From the NCBI GenBank assembly GCA_049282265.1, contig JBAPTR010000334.1, positions 1-17,623 on the forward strand: a stretch of 17,623 nucleotides of DNA, written 5' to 3'. The position numbers and the translations under genes were made by a program. Position 1 is the stretch's first letter. Every line of letters starts with the position of its first letter. The notes under the pieces are model-generated. The model had not been told where the DNA came from and searched no databases. It worked only from the letters and a program-made list of their open reading frames with translations. Below are positions 7,559 to 14,393 of the stretch, piece by piece. Source of the stretch: CAYUCJ01 sp049282265. Lineage in GTDB: Bacteria; Desulfobacterota; DSM-4660; Desulfatiglandales; Desulfatiglandaceae.

Positions 7559-7609
7559 TTGTTGTTCACCTAGAAAATCAAAATGAGCTCGGGGGAGCAT
7601 TGACATCTA

Positions 7610-7638
7610 TCTCTAACACCTCGTCCACTTCTTCTCAA
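7610..7638 (-). promoter_or_regulatory. Possible promoter for kdsD
   Basis: Minus strand TTGAGA (7633-7638), a 17-base spacer and TAGAGA (7610-7615). Both boxes are imperfect, but the spacing and the position 50 bases before the start codon fit. Confidence 0.35.
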
Positions 7639-7662
7639 GCATAAATGTGGGTGATGAATGAG

Positions 7663-7675
7663 GGCGTAAGGCGTA
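7663..7675 (+). repeat. GGCGTAAGGCGTA motif, copy 1
   Basis: A 13-base word identical to 9673-9685 and in the same orientation; in both places A-rich sequence ending AAAAAAAG follows within about 30 bases. It is itself a tandem duplication of GGCGTAA. The two copies bracket the SDR and MaoC genes. Confidence 0.6.
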
Positions 7676-7788
7676 GGGCCAAAAAAAGAGAATGATCATG
7701 CGCGTCATGAATTTTCTTGACAGGTGGCTAACATTTGAAGAGTTTGTAGAAGATTATCATCGTGCCTGTGGTGGTGAGACAAAAGGCA

Positions 7789-7918
7789 TAAAAACCAAAG
7801 ACAGAATCTCACACAGAGCCCTCAGAGACCACAGAGTCTTAAAAACCAAGGAACAAAAAGATTTTCTCTGGTATCTCTGCGTCTCGAGTGAACGAAGTGA
7901 ACGGGCGTGAGGGGATGT
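7789..7918. repeat. Dispersed-repeat-like intergenic element
   Basis: The stretch holds a near direct repeat TAAAAACCAA(A/G)G (7789-7800 and 7840-7851). Between and after these are CACAGAG/CTCAGAG/ACCACAGAG words, answered by the roughly complementary TCTCTGGTATCTCTGCGTCTC, and it ends with GTGAACGAAGTGAACGGGCGTGAG. The arms pair only partly. Such CAGAG-rich inverted elements are common between genes in environmental bacterial genomes (from memory); the copy number here cannot be seen from one window. Confidence 0.5.
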
Positions 7919-7976
7919 CTTTTGATCTATAGTCGGTGAAGGGCGTCTCAACCGCTTCGGAAAGGAGAATCGGGCC

Positions 7977-8804
7977 ATGGACAGAATGCTTAAGGATAGG
8001 GTAGCGATCATTACGGGATCCGGAAGGGGAATCGGTCGCGCCGCCGCCATCATGTTTGCAGGAGAGGGGGCAAAGGTGGTGGTGAGCGACATAGATTCGG
8101 AACCTGCCGATGAGGTGGTTTCCACCATCAAAACATCGGGTGGAGAGGCCGTGGCCTGTGTTGGTGACGTCACGCACCCGGAATTTCCTGAAAAGATCGT
8201 TCGTACAGCCGTGGATGCCTGGGGCGCCGTTCATATTCTTGTCAACAATGCCGGCTACACATGGGATGGACTGGTCCACAAGATGTCGGATGAACAGTGG
8301 GATGCCATGCTTGATGTTCATTTGAAGGCCCCTTTCCGGATTATCCGGGCTGCGGCCCCCTATTTCCGCCGTGCGGCAAAGGAGGAAATGGCTGAAGGAA
8401 AAGCCGTCGGGCGAAAAATCATCAATGTTTCCTCCATCGCCGGTACCGGAGGAAACCTGGGCCAGGCCAACTATTCTTCAGCAAAGTCCGGGATTCTGGG
8501 GCTCACCAAGACCCTGTCCAAGGAATGGGCAAGATACAATGTTCAGGCCAACGCGGTTGCATTCGGATTTATCGAAACGCGGTTGACCGGGAACAAAGAG
8601 GCCGGGGTGAGCATAGAGAGGGATGGAAAGGAAGTGACTGTGGGTATACCGGAGGTTCAGCGAAATATCTTTACCAAAATGATACCCATGGGAAGACCCG
8701 GAACCGTGGGAGAGGCCGCAGGTGCCATGTTGTTTCTTGCCTCTCCACTTTCAGATTATGTCTCCGGACAGGTCCTTGTGGTGGGTGGCGGACTTTCAAT
8801 GTAA
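7977..8804 (+). CDS. Short-chain dehydrogenase/reductase (FabG-like, probable 3-hydroxyacyl-CoA dehydrogenase)
   Basis: A 275-residue SDR oxidoreductase. The dinucleotide site TGSGRGIG is at residues 13-20, NNAG at 90-93, the catalytic Ser in NVSSIAG (about 152-153), and Tyr166/Lys170 in YSSAK. The acidic Asp38/Asp40 after the second strand (VVVSDID) favours NAD over NADP. It is about 30 residues longer than FabG; the extra sequence lies at about 132-147 and 205-232 near the substrate site, so a bulky or CoA-bound substrate is likely. AAAGGAG precedes the ATG by nine bases. The next gene is a hydratase 2, whose (R)-3-hydroxyacyl-CoA product is what an SDR of this type would oxidise to 3-ketoacyl-CoA. 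The exact substrate is unknown. Confidence 0.9.
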   Translation: MDRMLKDRVAIITGSGRGIGRAAAIMFAGEGAKVVVSDIDSEPADEVVSTIKTSGGEAVACVGDVTHPEFPEKIVRTAVDAWGAVHILVNNAGYTWDGLVHKMSDEQWDAMLDVHLKAPFRIIRAAAPYFRRAAKEEMAEGKAVGRKIINVSSIAGTGGNLGQANYSSAKSGILGLTKTLSKEWARYNVQANAVAFGFIETRLTGNKEAGVSIERDGKEVTVGIPEVQRNIFTKMIPMGRPGTVGEAAGAMLFLASPLSDYVSGQVLVVGGGLSM

Positions 8805-8832
8805 AAGAATTAGGGAAGGGAAAGGAGAAACC

Positions 8833-9672
8833 ATGGCGCTCAATCTGGAAGTGATCGGGAAGAAAACGGGTCCCTCCACTTTTACCTACAATACGGATAC
8901 GGTGATCCTTTATGCCCTCGGTATAGGGTCCGGCGTCGGGGAGCTCGATTTTGTCTACGAGAACAAACTCAAGGTTTTTCCCACATTCGCCGTAATGCCG
9001 ATCTTTCCGGCACTCGGTCCTTTTGCAAAAGAGGTCAACCTCAACTGGCACGCTGTGCTTCACGGGGAACACAGAATCGTCCTTCACAGGCCCATTCCAA
9101 CGTCAGGGATACTGCAGACGTGGGTCGAATGTCTTTCTATTTACGACAAGGGGGACAAAGGCGCTCTACTCAACGTGCGCTTTGAGACCCGTGATGAGAA
9201 AGGTGAAATGCTTTTTGAAAACCATGCCGTGATCCTGGACAGGAGCGGGGGCAACTTTGGCGGTGAAAATGGACCTGTGCCGGAAAGGATCGAACCGCCG
9301 GCCGGGAAGCGCCCTGATTTCCAGTGGGAGGACGTCACGTCACTGGACCAGTCTGTCCTCTACAGGCTGAGCGGCGACAAGAATCCCCTTCATATCGATC
9401 CGGATTTTGCAAAGAAGGTGGGCCTGGAGCGACCGATCCTCCATGGGCTTTGCACTTTTGGTTTTGCCGGGAGGGCCATGCTCCACAGTGTCTGCGGGAG
9501 CGATTCCTCCCGTTTGAAGTCGTTTTCGTCCCGATTCCTGGATGTGGCCTACCCCGGTGACGTCCTGATCACCGAAGGATGGAAAATGGAACCGGGGAGA
9601 TACGTCATCCGCACACGAAATCAGCATGGCACGGTAGTCCTGGGAAACGCCGTCGCGGAAGTTCATATTTGA
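8833..9672 (+). CDS. MaoC-like / hydratase-2 family enoyl-CoA hydratase
   Basis: A 279-residue double hot-dog protein of the peroxisomal hydratase-2 type, which hydrates trans-2-enoyl-CoA to (R)-3-hydroxyacyl-CoA. The hydratase-2 signature YRLSGDKNPLHIDP is at 177-190, with the catalytic pair Asp182 and His187, followed by ERPILHGLCTFGFAGRA (199-215). The N-terminal half (1-135) is the degenerate hot-dog that gives room for long or bulky acyl chains. The start at 8833 is chosen for AAAGGAG just upstream; the frame is open earlier but overlaps the SDR gene. It is 28 bases downstream of the SDR and surely co-transcribed. Well supported as family; substrate not known. Confidence 0.93.
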   Translation: MALNLEVIGKKTGPSTFTYNTDTVILYALGIGSGVGELDFVYENKLKVFPTFAVMPIFPALGPFAKEVNLNWHAVLHGEHRIVLHRPIPTSGILQTWVECLSIYDKGDKGALLNVRFETRDEKGEMLFENHAVILDRSGGNFGGENGPVPERIEPPAGKRPDFQWEDVTSLDQSVLYRLSGDKNPLHIDPDFAKKVGLERPILHGLCTFGFAGRAMLHSVCGSDSSRLKSFSSRFLDVAYPGDVLITEGWKMEPGRYVIRTRNQHGTVVLGNAVAEVHI

Positions 9673-9685
9673 GGCGTAAGGCGTA
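9673..9685 (+). repeat. GGCGTAAGGCGTA motif, copy 2
   Basis: Identical to 7663-7675 and immediately adjacent to the stop codon of the MaoC-like gene. The 91-base gap to the next gene also holds an A-run (AAAAAAAG near 9708-9715) but no convincing terminator or promoter. Confidence 0.6.
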
Positions 9686-9763
9686 AGCCTCTATGACCCT
9701 AAGACCTAAAAAAAGCTATCTCACCTGAATTCATGTTCTCGGCAGAGGCGGGGTTGAAGAAAA

Positions 9764-10105
9764 ATGGAACCGGAGATGGTGACCAGGATCTATACGCATG
9801 AACTCAAAAAACGCATTCAAGCCATTGCCGGATGGTATGAGCTGGAGGAGGAAGGCAAACTCCAGATCCACGGGAAAGAGGTCCTCTATGTCTTGGGTAT
9901 TGCGGCTGTTGATTCATCGTGCTGCGGCGTCTGGGGATGCCGGTACGGGCTGGTGCCGGGCTATATCCGGCACTTCAAGACCAGAAAGGACGCAGAAGGT
10001 TGTTGGATATCGGAAGTAGAACCTATTGCTGATGAGAAGACCCGGCAGGAGATCTCTCGGATTCTCAAGGAAAAGGAAGGGGTTCAACAGGTCCGGTTCA
10101 GCTGA
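9764..10105 (+). CDS. Small conserved-looking protein with a Cys-Cys motif, function unknown
   Basis: 113 residues, soluble, no signal peptide. The core AAVDSSCCGVWGCRYGLVPGY (47-67) has adjacent Cys53-Cys54 and Cys59, a possible metal or disulfide site; Cys80 is a fourth. The N-terminus (1-40) is helical and charged and the C-terminus (90-113) again helical. I recall similar CC-G-x-x-GCR proteins in Desulfobacterota but cannot name a domain. The ATG at 9764 has only a weak site (GGGG); an ATG at 9776 is an alternative. It lies between the hydratase and the HMG-CoA-synthase-like gene in the same direction, with only 38 bases to the latter, so it may be an accessory part of the same pathway. 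Confidence 0.75.
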   Translation: MEPEMVTRIYTHELKKRIQAIAGWYELEEEGKLQIHGKEVLYVLGIAAVDSSCCGVWGCRYGLVPGYIRHFKTRKDAEGCWISEVEPIADEKTRQEISRILKEKEGVQQVRFS

Positions 10106-10143
10106 TTTGACTCCGGGCTCACAGGAGAAGGGAGGTACGGAAT

Positions 10144-11592
10144 ATGGCAGGGATTGTTTCTTATGGCGGGTATGTTCCAAGGTACAGGATAGATCGCAAG
10201 CTGATTTACAAGGCCATGGGGTGGTTGAACCCGGCCACCTTCATGCCTGGGGAAAAGGCGGTGGCCAATTACGATGAAGACAGCCTGACCATGGCCGTGG
10301 CAGCAGGGGTTGACTGCCTGACGGGGGTCGACAAGAGTGAAATAGATGCGGTCTTTTACGCTTCTACAACACCTCCCTACGCCGAAAGACAAAGCGCCGA
10401 AATCATCGCGACCGCCCTGGACTGCCGCTCCGACATCCGGACGGCCGATCTGACCGACACGCTGAAGTCCGGAACCACGGCCATCCTTTCCGCGGCCGAT
10501 GCGGTGGGTGCCGGTTCTGCAAGGGAGGCCCTGGTGTGCGCTTGCGATATGCGGATCGGAAAGGCCGGGAGTGTGCAGGAAGAGATCTTCGGGGACGGCG
10601 CTGCGGCCATACTGATTGGAGGGAAAGATGTGATCGCGGAATTGATCGGATCATTCTCGGTATCCTACGACTTCGTAGATCACTGGAGGGGTACGGGAGA
10701 ACGGTTTGATCAACAATGGGAAGACAGGTTCATAAGGGACGAAGGGTACACCCGATTCATCGTTGAGGCCATGAAGGGCCTGGAAAAAAAATGCCATGTG
10801 CAGTCAAACGAGATCACACATGTCGTCTACCCGTGTCTCTATGCAGGCGATTTCAGAAAAATTGCAAGGGATTTAGGTCTTTCTGAATCACAAGTGGTCA
10901 TCCCTCTTGTCGGCCAGGTAGGCTATGCCGGCACGGCGGATCCCCTGATGCATCTCGTCAAGGCCCTGGAAGAGGCAGGCCCTGGAGATCGCATCGCGGT
11001 CATCGGCTACGGTACCGGCGCTGATGCGATTCTTTTTGAGGCCACAGACAGGATTGAAGGCCTCAGGGGCAGCCGGAGGGGCATCGGCAAACACCTGGCA
11101 GCGAGAAGGGAATTGCGCAGTTACGAAAAGATCGTCGCCTTCCGGGATCTCCTCTCTACGGAAAAGGGTATTCGGGGAGAGATCGTAGCAAGAACGGCGC
11201 TTTCGGAGTTGTGGCGGAATAGAAAACAGGTACTGGGTCTATACGGCAGCAAATGTACGTCGTGCGGAACGCCACAGTACCCCATCCAGAGGGTATGCGT
11301 CAATCCCGATTGCGGCGCCATTGATGAGATGGAGCCGTATTGTTTTTCAGGGAGAAAAGGCTCGTTGTTCACCTACACGGGTGATAACCTGGCCTACAGT
11401 CCCAACCCCCCGGCCATCTACGGATTTGTCGACTTTGAAGGGGGAGGGCGGTACTGGTTTGATTTGACCGATGTGGATCTTGAAGAGCTGGAGACCGACA
11501 TGGAGGTGGAGATGAGCTTCCGCAAAAAATACGTGGATGAACAGTTCGGTATCCATGGCTATTTCTGGAAGGCCGTGCCGGTGATGGCCTGA
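10144..11592 (+). CDS. HMG-CoA-synthase-like protein fused to DUF35 zinc-ribbon/OB domain; probable pseudoenzyme partner of thiolase
   Basis: 482 residues. Residues 1-310 match the archaeal HMG-CoA synthase fold (MAGIVSYGGYVPRYRI at the start, FGDGAAAILIGG at 149-160, GYGTGADAILFEATDRI at 288-304). Residues about 345-482 are a DUF35 domain: a zinc ribbon with Cys371, Cys374, Cys385 and Cys390, then an OB fold (GSLFTYTGDN, IYGFVDFEGGGRYWFDLTD). In archaea the synthase, an acetoacetyl-CoA thiolase and a separate DUF35 protein form one complex that channels acyl-CoA; here the synthase and DUF35 parts are one chain and the thiolase gene is next. Aligned by eye to the archaeal enzyme, catalytic Glu, Cys and His become Thr75, Leu107 and Pro230, so condensation chemistry is unlikely. 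GGGAGGT precedes the ATG. Probably a scaffold that delivers CoA esters to the thiolase; this is inference. Confidence 0.88.
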   Translation: MAGIVSYGGYVPRYRIDRKLIYKAMGWLNPATFMPGEKAVANYDEDSLTMAVAAGVDCLTGVDKSEIDAVFYASTTPPYAERQSAEIIATALDCRSDIRTADLTDTLKSGTTAILSAADAVGAGSAREALVCACDMRIGKAGSVQEEIFGDGAAAILIGGKDVIAELIGSFSVSYDFVDHWRGTGERFDQQWEDRFIRDEGYTRFIVEAMKGLEKKCHVQSNEITHVVYPCLYAGDFRKIARDLGLSESQVVIPLVGQVGYAGTADPLMHLVKALEEAGPGDRIAVIGYGTGADAILFEATDRIEGLRGSRRGIGKHLAARRELRSYEKIVAFRDLLSTEKGIRGEIVARTALSELWRNRKQVLGLYGSKCTSCGTPQYPIQRVCVNPDCGAIDEMEPYCFSGRKGSLFTYTGDNLAYSPNPPAIYGFVDFEGGGRYWFDLTDVDLEELETDMEVEMSFRKKYVDEQFGIHGYFWKAVPVMA

Positions 11593-11606
11593 GAAGGAGG
11601 ATAAAT

Positions 11607-12803
11607 ATGGCGGAAGGTATTAGAGATAAGGTTGCCATCATCGGTATGGGTTGCACCAGGTTCGGAGAACGCTGGGATGCCAATGCGGATGACCTGATGG
11701 TGGAGGCGTTCAAAGAGACGATTGAGGACGCCGGGATAGAAAAGAAGGACATCCAGGCCGCATGGTTCGGCTCGTGCTTTGACGAGGTCAATGTGGGCAA
11801 GTCGGCCGTGCCCCTGAGCCTTGCCCTGAAACTGCCTTTTCTCCCGGTCACCAGGGTGGAAAACTTCTGCGCCACCGGTTCTGAAGCCTTGAGGGGGGCG
11901 GTGTATGCGGTGGCTTCAGGGGCCTATGACATCTGTCTTGCCTTGGGGGCTGAAAAGCTCAAGGACACGGGCTACGGTGGCCTGCCGGAATTCCCTTCGG
12001 CCCTTGGGACGAAAAACAGGCTCATTTTTCCGAACATAACCGCCCCGGGTGCCTTTGCCATGATGGCCACGCGCTACTTTTCCAGGTACGGCCTGAGTCC
12101 CGACGAAGGAAAAGAGATCTTGGCCATGATTTCGGCAAAGAGCCACCGTAATGGCGCCAAAAATCCAAAGGCCCACCTGCGGAAAGAGGTGTCCGTCGAA
12201 AAGATCCTTAAGGCCCCCATGGTGGCCTGGCCCCTGGGCCTTTTTGATTGTTGCGGTGTGAGTGATGGGGCGGCCGCTGCCATAGTCTGCCGGGCCGACA
12301 TGGCAAAGGATTTTCGTCCTGATCCGGTGTACATCAAATCCATGCAGATCGCCTTGAGTTCGGGTGAGGAGATGATGTATACCGATTGGGATGGAAGTTA
12401 TGTAAAGAGTACGGAGAAATGTGCAGCCCGTGCCTACGGGGAGGCAGGGATCACGAATCCGCGAGAGGAGATCAGCATGATGGAGCTTCATGACTGTTTT
12501 TCCATCACGGAACTGGTTACCTACGAGGATCTGGGGATCTCGCCCCGCGGCAAAGCAGGCAATGACGTTCGGAATGGCTTTTTCGATATGGACGGCAAGA
12601 TACCGTGCCAGCCGGACGGAGGCCTCAAGTGTTTCGGGCATCCCATCGGGGCTTCCGGCCTAAGGATGATGTACGAGATGTACAAGCAGCTCCAGGGAAA
12701 GGCCGGAGACAGACAAATTGAGGGCCCAAGAATCGGGCTCACCCACAATATGGGCGGCTTTCCCGCCATGAACCTCATCAGCATCAGCATCGCGGGGCTC
12801 TAA
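11607..12803 (+). CDS. SCP-x/archaeal-type thiolase
   Basis: A 398-residue thiolase of the sterol-carrier-protein-x/archaeal class, cleaving 3-ketoacyl-CoA with CoA (or the reverse). The nucleophilic Cys88 is in VENFCATGSEALRGA (84-98), His295 in ELHDCFSITEL, His345 in GHPIGASG (344-351), and the C-terminal THNMGG (379-384) replaces the Cys-x-Gly loop of classical thiolases, as in SCP-x enzymes. All expected catalytic residues are present. AAGGAGG lies six bases before the ATG, and only 14 bases separate it from the DUF35 fusion gene. Thiolases of this class usually need a DUF35 partner, as in the archaeal acetoacetyl-CoA thiolase complex and benzoylsuccinyl-CoA thiolase BbsAB, which fits the neighbour. 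The substrate cannot be told from sequence alone. Confidence 0.92.
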   Translation: MAEGIRDKVAIIGMGCTRFGERWDANADDLMVEAFKETIEDAGIEKKDIQAAWFGSCFDEVNVGKSAVPLSLALKLPFLPVTRVENFCATGSEALRGAVYAVASGAYDICLALGAEKLKDTGYGGLPEFPSALGTKNRLIFPNITAPGAFAMMATRYFSRYGLSPDEGKEILAMISAKSHRNGAKNPKAHLRKEVSVEKILKAPMVAWPLGLFDCCGVSDGAAAAIVCRADMAKDFRPDPVYIKSMQIALSSGEEMMYTDWDGSYVKSTEKCAARAYGEAGITNPREEISMMELHDCFSITELVTYEDLGISPRGKAGNDVRNGFFDMDGKIPCQPDGGLKCFGHPIGASGLRMMYEMYKQLQGKAGDRQIEGPRIGLTHNMGGFPAMNLISISIAGL

Positions 12804-12823
12804 CCGGTGAGAGTGCAAAGCTG

Positions 12824-13729
12824 ATGGCGAAACCTGTCGTGCCCGGTCAATCCGGCTTGTTGGTGAGTCCTTCAGAAAAATCGTCTGTGGGGCGCCTTTT
12901 CATGTTGTTGTCGGCGTTCCTGTTTGCTGCGTCAGATGGCATCATTAAGGTCCTTGACCCAAGGTTCAGGCCATGGGACATCGCATTCTACCGTTTTGGC
13001 GGTGGTCTGCTTTTATTGCTGGTTTTGTTTGGAAGAAAGACCAATCCATTCAAGGGGAGCAGCTTAACACTCTTTATCGTCAGGGGCTTGAGCGGGACCG
13101 CGGCCTTCCTGTCGCTCATAGCCGCCATCCGGTTGCTACCTCTCTCATCTGCAATCGTCCTATTTTATTCCTTTCCAACCTTTGCCGCTCTATTTTCCGC
13201 GCTCTTCTTTAAGGAACGCATAACCCGGTTGCAAATGCTGAGCATTCTTGGGACCTTTGCAGGTGTCGCCGTCATGCTGGATTTTACTGTCCAGGGGAGC
13301 CTGCTCGGCCAGACCATGAGTCTTTTAGCCGGTGTTTTGGCCGGGTTTACTGTGACCATCATCAAGAAATTGAGAGAAAACAATGGGGTGGTGATCATCT
13401 ATCTCTATTTTTGCCTGGTGGGCGGCGTCGTCACCTTCCCGAAATTCATAGCCGGTCCAATGCTTCCCGGGTCAGGTCTTGAATGGCTCGCAATAGGCAG
13501 CATGATCGTCCTTCTTGTTGGCGCCCAATTGTCCATGAACCAAGGCTACCTTCACTGCAAGAGCTGGGAAGGGGGGCTCTTTCTCAGCAACGAAGTGGTG
13601 TTTACCGCCATCCTGGGGATTTTTCTATTCGGGGACCAGGTCACCTGGCGGTTCTGGTGCGGAGGCGGTCTCATACTTGGAAGCGTCCTTTTTCTTGACT
13701 GGGGAAATCGAAGAGGGGAAAATGGCTAG
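12824..13729 (+). CDS. EamA/DMT-family transporter
   Basis: A 301-residue inner-membrane protein with about ten hydrophobic helices in two EamA repeats (about residues 22-150 and 160-295). The first starts FMLLSAFLFAASDGIIKVL; the first repeat ends with the typical ALFFKERITRLQMLSILGTFAGVAVML (about 125-151), and the second contains the matching LGIFLFGDQVTWRFWCGGGLILGSVLFL. Drug/metabolite transporters move small metabolites, amino acids or nucleotide sugars. It begins 20 bases after the thiolase, so it is probably the last gene of the acyl-CoA cluster and could handle a substrate or product of it, but DMT genes are often promiscuous neighbours. GGTGAG lies about 12 bases before the ATG. Confidence 0.88.
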   Translation: MAKPVVPGQSGLLVSPSEKSSVGRLFMLLSAFLFAASDGIIKVLDPRFRPWDIAFYRFGGGLLLLLVLFGRKTNPFKGSSLTLFIVRGLSGTAAFLSLIAAIRLLPLSSAIVLFYSFPTFAALFSALFFKERITRLQMLSILGTFAGVAVMLDFTVQGSLLGQTMSLLAGVLAGFTVTIIKKLRENNGVVIIYLYFCLVGGVVTFPKFIAGPMLPGSGLEWLAIGSMIVLLVGAQLSMNQGYLHCKSWEGGLFLSNEVVFTAILGIFLFGDQVTWRFWCGGGLILGSVLFLDWGNRRGENG

Positions 13730-13805
13730 AGCCTATCCAATTGTGATATTAGTGTGAGTCGGGGCTTCTCAACAGATTGGAAAATCTTGGAAACGGGGTG
13801 TGAGA

Positions 13806-14165
13806 ATGAAATGCGACAGATGTCAAGAGACTATTGAAGCAGGAGAAGAAAGGGAATTGCACGGGCGGACGTTATGTGAGGACTGCTATATTGAAGCCCT
13901 TTCGCCGGCCAAGGCGTGTGATCCATGGGCAGTATACAGTGCGAAATCTTTTTCAAAGCAAGATGTGTCTAATGTTGAGGTTAGTGAAATTCAATCCAAG
14001 ATACTACAGATACTGGAAGAGACCGGGGGTGTCGAGCCAATGGTCATCACAGAGAGGCTCAAAATAAAGCCATCCGATCTTGAAAGAGAGATTGCGACCC
14101 TGCGACACATGGAGAAGGTCAGGGGTGAACTGCGGGAGGGGATAAAGATCATCCGTCTGTGGTAA
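13806..14165 (+). CDS. Small zinc-finger protein with winged-helix-like C-terminus
   Basis: 119 residues. The N-terminus holds a four-Cys finger, Cys3-x2-Cys6 and Cys24-x2-Cys27 with His19 between (MKCDRCQETIEAGEERELHG then RTLCEDCY), resembling half of a LIM domain. After a linker (35-58), residues 59-119 (EIQSKILQILEETGGVEPMV and onward, then LERE and VRGELREGIKIIRLW) read as a winged helix-turn-helix: three helices and a beta wing. This suggests a DNA-binding or protein-binding regulator. The ATG at 13806 is preferred to a GTG two codons earlier because GGGGTGA stands just before it. The 76 bases upstream show no clear promoter, so it may be read from the EamA gene. The target is unknown. 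Confidence 0.75.
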   Translation: MKCDRCQETIEAGEERELHGRTLCEDCYIEALSPAKACDPWAVYSAKSFSKQDVSNVEVSEIQSKILQILEETGGVEPMVITERLKIKPSDLEREIATLRHMEKVRGELREGIKIIRLW

Positions 14166-14254
14166 AAGATCGAAAAATGAAGTCCTGCATGACGAAACGA
14201 ATTAAATTTGAGGTGGTCGCCCGAAATGCCGAGTTGCCGGCCTGGATGATTGTA

Positions 14255-14283
14255 TTGACATACCTTCCCATTTTCCCTAGACT
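14255..14283 (+). promoter_or_regulatory. Sigma70-type promoter for the PA2779/PA2778-like pair
   Basis: TTGACA (14255-14260), a 17-base spacer and TAGACT (14278-14283). The start point would be near 14290, about 100 bases before the start codon. The 228-base gap 14166-14393 holds only this and a short open frame without support. Confidence 0.7.
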
Positions 14284-14393
14284 TGCTCTGACAGCGGGGG
14301 ATATATTCACTCACCCATGCCCTGTCTCGAAAGAGAAGACCTTTGTCAGGAATTTGTTTATGTTGATTCCGCTAGCCGAGAGGAGGTAACGTG

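Larger units (their letters stand above)
7559..7976. other. 418-base gene-free region between kdsD and the beta-oxidation cluster
   Basis: It contains the kdsD leader and a candidate kdsD promoter at its left end, a GGCGTAAGGCGTA motif, and a repeat-like element at 7789-7918. A 72-codon open frame (7692-7910) runs into the repeat and has no family resemblance. No strong promoter for the rightward cluster is visible. The best -10-like word, TATAGT at 7928-7933, lacks a partner -35 box. Confidence 0.6.

Noticed and set aside
7692..7910. 72-codon open frame with MNFLDRWLTFEEFVEDYHRA near its start
   Set aside because: Half of it lies in the repeat-like element, the ribosome site is weak and no family is recognised. 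The first 25 residues look protein-like, so a gene remnant cannot be excluded.
9679..9690. Possible terminator (AGGC/GCCT stem) after the MaoC-like gene, followed by an A-run
   Set aside because: Only a 4-bp stem and no T-run on the sense strand; it is better explained as part of the GGCGTAA repeat.
11916..12641. 241-codon leftward open frame
   Set aside because: It is antisense to the thiolase gene, whose catalytic residues are all present.
14159..14389. 76-codon open frame between the zinc-finger gene and the PA2779-like gene
   Set aside because: It overlaps a near-consensus promoter, lacks a ribosome site and has no domain features.
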